From: an uncultured bacterium | GTDB lineage: Bacteria; Cyanobacteriota; Vampirovibrionia; Gastranaerophilales; Gastranaerophilaceae | NCBI GenBank assembly: GCA_900554095.1 | Contig: USGC01000061.1 | Span: forward strand, 1-9,091 | Direction of reading: 5' to 3' | DNA length: 9,091 nucleotides | Shown: positions 5,988-9,091 of the stretch, in pieces | Layout: the number at the start of each line of letters is the position of its first letter | Numbering within the stretch: position 1 is the first letter of the stretch | Program-made: the position numbers and the translations under genes | Notes under the pieces: generated by a model | What the model saw: the letters and a program-made list of their open reading frames with translations, nothing else | The model's database searches: none | What the model was told of the DNA's origin: nothing

Positions 5988-6489
5988 AATATCCTAAATC
6001 CTGCGGGTTAACGAATTTCTTGCCAGGTTTTGGCGTTTCAATCATGCCGCCGCCAAAATCACCGAAACCTTCAAGACTGTCTAAATTCAACTTCTGTACA
6101 AGCCCTATTAACTTAGCATTCATTATTAAAATCATTCCGTTTTCTGTAATGTCCTGACTTATAGGTTTTGGGTAGGGCGAAGCTTTTTTTACAGCAGCCA
6201 GAGCGCTTGCATCATAAGCCTTACTGCCTGAAGACTGCGTAATTTGTGTGGATTGAAGATTTCCTGCGTTGTCAACCTTGAAGAAAATTTTTGTCTCATA
6301 ATCCCCTGAATTTTGCGGGAGTTGAAAGTTTTTAAATATTTTAAGCGCAACCTTGAGCGCATACATTTGAAGCTGCGGATCGCCAGATGTCAGGCCGTTT
6401 TCATAAATATTTCCGCCGTACATCTCAACTGCAATTGCAGGTGATGACAATACAAACAACATTAATATCCACAATACAAACTTCTTCAT
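5986..6489 (-). CDS. Exported protein with TonB-type C-terminal domain (short form)
   Basis: The 167-residue product has a signal peptide ending A-I-A near residue 20. Residues about 44-127 resemble the TonB C-terminal fold: V-D-N-A-G-N-L (72-78), then Q-S-S-G-S (85-89), then D-A-S-A-L-A-A-V-K-K-A (93-103) and P-Y-P-K-P. A glycine-rich stretch and a Pro/Lys tail (140-167) follow. It lacks both the membrane anchor kept by true TonB and a proline-rich periplasm-spanning linker, so driving outer-membrane receptors is doubtful. It lacks the N-terminal domain of its two larger neighbours. AAGGA lies 8 bases before the ATG, and only 4 bases separate it from the preceding gene's stop, so they are cotranscribed. 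Function unknown. Confidence 0.8.
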   Translation of the reverse strand: MKKFVLWILMLFVLSSPAIAVEMYGGNIYENGLTSGDPQLQMYALKVALKIFKNFQLPQNSGDYETKIFFKVDNAGNLQSTQITQSSGSKAYDASALAAVKKASPYPKPISQDITENGMILIMNAKLIGLVQKLNLDSLEGFGDFGGGMIETPKPGKKFVNPQDLGY

Positions 6490-6493
6490 AAGT

Positions 6494-7267
6494 CTATTCC
6501 TTTTGCTTATTCACGTCCATAACAAAGTATTCAAATTTCATAATTACGCTGATTTCGTTTTTGTCTGTGTTTTGGGGAAATTTCTCAAAAGGCGCGGCCT
6601 TTTTAACAGTTTCGAGCGCCAGATTGTCGAAATTTTTGTCATTAGACGATTCTTTTATAACAGTCGACATAAGGTTTCCATCTTTAGAAATTTTAAACTG
6701 GACTTTTGCGGACTTGTATTCTTTCATAACTGGGGGTTTCCAGTTTTGCTTAATCTGTTTTTCCACAGAAATTATGTAATCCTTCATTCCGGGGAATTTT
6801 CCGTCATACTTTTTGTAAAGCTCTTGCTTTGCATTGTTAAGGCTCTCTTTTCTAAGCTGTCTTTCAGCAATAACTTTTTGCAAAGCAGTTTCATCCTGCG
6901 CAAATTTGTCAATTTGGCAGATGAAAGAACTTTCATCAACCTTTTTCATGAATACTTTTACGCCTGCCCAGCTTTTTGGAGTTTTGTATTCTGAATCTTT
7001 AAAATCTTTTGTTTTAATAATTCCGATTTTGCCAGCCTCAGCATTTGATTTGACATAAACAGCCTTTTCAATACCTTCTGAATTTTTAAATCGGACAACA
7101 TAATACAAATCACTGCCGCTACGATAAATCGAGTCGTGGTCAAGAAAAACAAATTTTGATGAATTTTTCAAATTAAGCCTAAGCCAATCAGCAGCCTGAG
7201 CCGATTGAGCCAGTGCAATAAAAATAAACAAGAATGCTGAAATAAAAGCTAAAGATTTTTTAATCAT
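6494..7267 (-). CDS. Exported two-domain protein: adhesin E-like region plus TonB-type C-terminus
   Basis: The 257-residue product carries a signal peptide with S-A-Q-A before A26-D-W. Residues 26-115 look like the surface-adhesin E type domain (A-D-W, then F-L-D-H-D-S-I, then a hydrophobic strand and a basic turn). A Lys/Glu/Gln-rich helical stretch covers about 123-155. Residues 160-250 form a TonB-type domain: I-K-Q-N-W-K-P-P (172-179), I-S-K-D-G-N-L (193-199), F-D-N-L-A-L-E-T-V-K-K-A-A-P-F (213-227). It is a paralog of the gene at 7331-8095. GAGGA sits 7 bases ahead of the ATG. No promoter is evident between it and the hairpin at 7297-7318, so it probably depends on readthrough. Domain names are by eye and need a profile search. 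Confidence 0.8.
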   Translation of the reverse strand: MIKKSLAFISAFLFIFIALAQSAQAADWLRLNLKNSSKFVFLDHDSIYRSGSDLYYVVRFKNSEGIEKAVYVKSNAEAGKIGIIKTKDFKDSEYKTPKSWAGVKVFMKKVDESSFICQIDKFAQDETALQKVIAERQLRKESLNNAKQELYKKYDGKFPGMKDYIISVEKQIKQNWKPPVMKEYKSAKVQFKISKDGNLMSTVIKESSNDKNFDNLALETVKKAAPFEKFPQNTDKNEISVIMKFEYFVMDVNKQKE

Positions 7268-7296
7268 AAAAATTCCTCATTGCTAAAAGACAAAAA

Positions 7297-7318
7297 GAGA
7301 GCCTTTAAAAAGGCTCTC
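7297..7318 (-). terminator. Strong hairpin between the two paralogous TonB-domain genes
   Basis: GAGAGCCTTT (7297-7306) and AAAGGCTCTC (7309-7318) form a 10-bp perfect stem with a very tight loop. On the minus strand it is followed by TTTTTGTCTTTT, a good T-tract. It starts 12 bases after the stop at 7331-7333. Because no promoter is seen before the next gene, it may act as a partial terminator that lowers downstream expression. Confidence 0.85.
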
Positions 7319-7330
7319 CTAAGTAAAAAA

Positions 7331-8095
7331 CTATTTTACATAACGCCTGATAAAGTTATAATCAAACGTAACTTCAACATTGATTGAGTCAACGCTGCTA
7401 TATGAATTTTCAGGGAAACCCTCGAATGGAGCGGCTTTTGAAATAGCAGCCAGAGCAACACGGTTGACATCATCTGTTGCATTGGATTTAATAAGTTTGT
7501 AACCTTTCAAGCTGCCATCATTGCCTATGTTGAGCATGTAAGTAACTTCTGTGTTTTGTGCGGCAACAGTCGGCTGCCAGTTTGCGAAGATTTTATTTTT
7601 AATACTTCTGATATAGCTGTTGTAAACAACGTCAGCAAGACCTAAATCTTCATTTTTCTTAACAGAATTTACATAATTCATAGAAGTCGGGCTCAGTTGT
7701 GTTTTATAATTTGGTGCTCCTTTTTCAGGATAAAGTGAAAGCGCGTAGTTGTGCGCAAGGTTTATTACAGAGTCCTCGGTTACAGTTTTCATGAAAGCTC
7801 CGCCGTGGCTGCTGTAATATCCGGGTCTGTATTTATCTTCTTCAAAATCTTCTACCCTTACAACACCTGCTTTATTTTGGGAATAGTTAGACTTCATATA
7901 CGCGACTTTTGCCGGCTTGTTTAGACTTTTATAAAGCATTGCATAAGTACATGTATCATATTTAACATATTTTACTGAGTCTGCATCTATATAAACTTGC
8001 ATATCAGGGGTTTCGCTAATACTTACCCAATCTGCAGCGTTAGCAGACATAGCACTCATCAAACAAGTCATTAAGATTAAAATTGTCTTCTTCAT
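7331..8095 (-). CDS. Exported two-domain protein: adhesin E-like region plus TonB-type C-terminus (paralog)
   Basis: The 254-residue product has a signal peptide ending S-A-N-A before A21-D-W, the same mature N-terminus as its paralog at 6494-7267. Residues 21-110 show the adhesin E-like pattern, with V-Y-I-D-A-D-S-V at 34-41. A variable middle follows, then a TonB-type domain (about 155-248): I-F-A-N-W-Q-P (169-175), I-G-N-D-G-S-L (190-196), V-N-R-V-A-L-A-A-I-S-K-A-A-P-F (210-224). GAGGG is 6 bases before the ATG. Two good promoters precede it, making it the first gene of the minus-strand set. C11 in the signal peptide lies too early and in too poor a context for a lipobox. Envelope location is likely; function is unknown. 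Confidence 0.82.
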   Translation of the reverse strand: MKKTILILMTCLMSAMSANAADWVSISETPDMQVYIDADSVKYVKYDTCTYAMLYKSLNKPAKVAYMKSNYSQNKAGVVRVEDFEEDKYRPGYYSSHGGAFMKTVTEDSVINLAHNYALSLYPEKGAPNYKTQLSPTSMNYVNSVKKNEDLGLADVVYNSYIRSIKNKIFANWQPTVAAQNTEVTYMLNIGNDGSLKGYKLIKSNATDDVNRVALAAISKAAPFEGFPENSYSSVDSINVEVTFDYNFIRRYVK

Positions 8096-8124
8096 ATTAA
8101 ACCCTCAATTCTTTCTATTTGTAC

Positions 8125-8153
8125 ATTATACATGAAAAACTGATTTCTAACAA
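8125..8153 (-). promoter_or_regulatory. Proximal promoter of the TonB-domain operon
   Basis: On the minus strand, TTGTTA (8148-8153) is separated by 17 bases from a perfect TATAAT (8125-8130). The predicted start near 8118 gives a leader of about 23 bases with GAGGG at 8102-8106. Confidence 0.65.
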
Positions 8154-8170
8154 GTCTTTTTATACTCAAT

Positions 8171-8199
8171 ACTATACCATATATTAAGCGATGTTACAA
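8171..8199 (-). promoter_or_regulatory. Distal promoter of the TonB-domain operon
   Basis: On the minus strand, TTGTAA (8194-8199) lies 17 bases from TATAGT (8171-8176), and the -10 is preceded by TGG, an extended -10 signature. It would start about 46 bases upstream of the proximal promoter. Tandem use is an inference. Confidence 0.5.
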
Positions 8200-8213
8200 G
8201 ATTGGTAAATTAT

Positions 8214-8242
8214 TTGTCTTTTTTATTTAAATAAAATACAAT
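8214..8242 (+). promoter_or_regulatory. Promoter of the HTH gene-recA operon
   Basis: TTGTCT (8214-8219) and TACAAT (8237-8242) are spaced by 17 bases; the predicted start is near 8249. The leader carries GAGGG (8259-8263) 8 bases before the ATG. No other promoter is evident ahead of recA within the 27-base gap, so this may also drive recA. Confidence 0.55.
8221..8236. repeat. Perfect 16-bp palindrome in the promoter spacer (possible operator)
   Basis: TTTTATTTAAATAAAA reads the same on both strands and fills almost exactly the spacer between the -35 and -10 of the HTH gene promoter. MerR-type regulators typically bind dyads in this position, and the gene downstream encodes a MerR-like domain. 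All-AT composition makes coincidence possible, and the 17-base spacing is shorter than the 19-20 usual for MerR targets. Confidence 0.4.
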
Positions 8243-8271
8243 ATTATTGGGAAACTTTGAGGGATATTTAA

Positions 8272-8781
8272 ATGTTAAAAGAAGAGGTTAGAGAAAAAAC
8301 TCTATCTCCACAAGAGGTTAGAGCAATACTTAAAACAGATAACAAAGAAATCGTTGAGCTTTGCAAACGCGCAGCTATAATGCCGAAAAAAAACAGCAAA
8401 GGACATACTTATTTTTCTTATGAAGAAGTTCAGCACTTGAGAAAACTTCAAGCTAAAAAAGCTGCAACTAATCCAATAGCGGCAGTTCCAACCGTTCCAA
8501 CAGGCGCAAATCAGCCTTCAGCTATGAGAAATATCCTGGCTTCACTGAAAGAAATGGAAACAAAGCTCAGCAGCAAAATAGCTAAAGTTATTGACGAAAA
8601 GCTTGAAGGTATGGACGAAGTCGTTGTCGAGCTTATTCGTTGCAAAACAGACAACGAAACTTTAAGACAAAAAATTATTGATCTTAATAAAGAAATTTAT
8701 CAGCTTAAAAATGACGTCAACAGCTACAAACCAATCGGACTGGGTTTATACCGCAAAAAAGAAAAACACGTTTGGGATTAG
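8272..8781 (+). CDS. MerR/excisionase-like DNA-binding protein with a long coiled coil
   Basis: The 169-residue product has three parts. Residues 10-60 look like a MerR-type winged helix-turn-helix: L-S-P-Q-E-V-R-A-I-L for the first helices, C-K-R-A-A-I-M-P for the second turn, and Y-F-S-Y-E-E-V-Q-H-L before the closing helix. Residues 61-85 are an Ala/Pro-rich linker. Residues 86-150 are helical and heptad-like, with leucine, isoleucine and valine at regular steps. The tail is basic (R161-K-K-E-K). No effector domain or metal-binding cysteine set is seen. HTH plus coiled coil is the layout of RacA-type chromosome-anchoring proteins, but no homology is claimed. It leads into recA with a 27-base gap. 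It could be a recA regulator or a nucleoid protein. Confidence 0.8.
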   Translation: MLKEEVREKTLSPQEVRAILKTDNKEIVELCKRAAIMPKKNSKGHTYFSYEEVQHLRKLQAKKAATNPIAAVPTVPTGANQPSAMRNILASLKEMETKLSSKIAKVIDEKLEGMDEVVVELIRCKTDNETLRQKIIDLNKEIYQLKNDVNSYKPIGLGLYRKKEKHVWD

Positions 8782-8808
8782 CATAATACATAAAAGGAAT
8801 TATTAACA

Positions 8809-9091
8809 ATGGCAACGAAAGATAAAGAAATTGAGGCTTCTTCAAATATAGATGAAAGAAGCAAAGCACTAAAACTTGCAATCGAAAAAATAGAAAAAGA
8901 TTTTGGTAAAGGTTCAATCATGAAGCTCGGCGACAAAGCCTCAGTGAATGTTGAAGCTATTCCGACAGGCGCTTTGGCACTCGATGTTGCGCTTGGTATC
9001 GGCGGTGTTCCGCGCGGCCGTATTATCGAAATCTACGGGCCTGAAAGTTCAGGTAAAACAACCCTAGCTCAGCACATCGTCGCTGAATGCC
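8809..9091 (+). CDS. recA: Recombinase RecA, N-terminal part (cut by the right edge)
   Basis: RecA forms ATP-dependent filaments on single-stranded DNA for homologous recombination and triggers LexA-type self-cleavage in the SOS response. The 94 complete codons present cover the N-terminal polymerisation helix (A20-L-K-L-A-I-E-K-I-E-K-D-F-G-K-G-S-I-M-K-L), I-P-T-G-A-L-A-L-D (51-59) and the Walker A loop G-P-E-S-S-G-K-T (77-84). A short charged extension of about 15 residues precedes the first helix. AAGGA (8794-8798) lies 10 bases before the ATG. No LexA-like box was found by eye upstream. The reading frame is intact to the edge, so the truncation is only the window limit. Confidence 0.97.
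   Translation, partial: MATKDKEIEASSNIDERSKALKLAIEKIEKDFGKGSIMKLGDKASVNVEAIPTGALALDVALGIGGVPRGRIIEIYGPESSGKTTLAQHIVAEC

Noticed and set aside
6503..6994. Plus-strand frame of 163 codons with many Phe, Val and Leu
   Set aside because: Antisense to a well-supported exported protein gene; the hydrophobic look arises from reading Lys/Glu-rich codons in reverse. No start signals.
7331..8095. Possible lipoprotein signal (C11 in the signal peptide)
   Set aside because: The cysteine comes too early and lacks the usual L-[AS]-[GA] context, while a good A-N-A cleavage site lies at residues 18-20.
6494..8095. Classical TonB energy transducer genes
   Set aside because: Cleavable-looking signal peptides, no proline-rich linker and no adjacent exbB/exbD argue against it, despite the TonB-type C-terminal domain.
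8120..8132. TGTA-N5-TACA dyad as a LexA/SOS box
   Set aside because: It does not match the cyanobacterial or Gram-positive LexA consensus and overlaps the -10 of the TonB-domain promoter rather than the recA operon promoter.

Overview
The window is a compact stretch of AT-rich bacterial chromosome. It holds ten complete protein genes and two genes cut by the window edges, with short gaps and no sign of phage, transposon, CRISPR or RNA genes. An outer-membrane-bearing, cyanobacterial-lineage organism such as a non-photosynthetic Melainabacteria/Vampirovibrionia relative fits the cyanobacterial-type GrpE C-terminus and the exported TonB-domain proteins. This placement is an inference from gene character, not from a marker comparison; some Clostridia-like or other AT-rich phyla could look similar.

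Layout. (1) Minus strand, 1-1734: murA (UDP-GlcNAc enolpyruvyl transferase, TTG start) overlaps by 17 bases a small protein with two RWYDxDP repeats. A hairpin terminator follows, and then a strong promoter and the first codons of an unidentified gene running off the left edge. (2) Plus strand, 1916-5659: grpE, dnaJ, an exported seven-bladed beta-propeller protein and a COMT-like methyltransferase. The last three are joined by 1-base and 4-base overlaps. hrcA and dnaK are absent from the cluster. (3) Plus strand, 5737-5928: rpmB (ribosomal protein L28, zinc form) with its own promoter, ending in a bidirectional terminator shared with the convergent genes. (4) Minus strand, 5986-8095: three exported proteins with TonB-type C-terminal domains. 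The two larger are paralogs with an additional N-terminal domain resembling surface-adhesin E. A strong hairpin separates the first from the second. (5) Plus strand, 8272-9091: a MerR/excisionase-like DNA-binding protein with a long coiled coil, then the start of recA 27 bases later.

The genes cover wall precursor synthesis, protein folding, translation, recombination and an envelope protein set. The least explained parts are the RWYD repeat protein tied to murA, the trio of signal-peptide-bearing TonB-domain proteins, the coiled-coil HTH gene leading into recA, and the propeller protein tied to dnaJ. At two places a promoter -35 hexamer appears to sit in the loop of the preceding operon's terminator hairpin. 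No clearly novel multi-gene system such as a defence island is visible.
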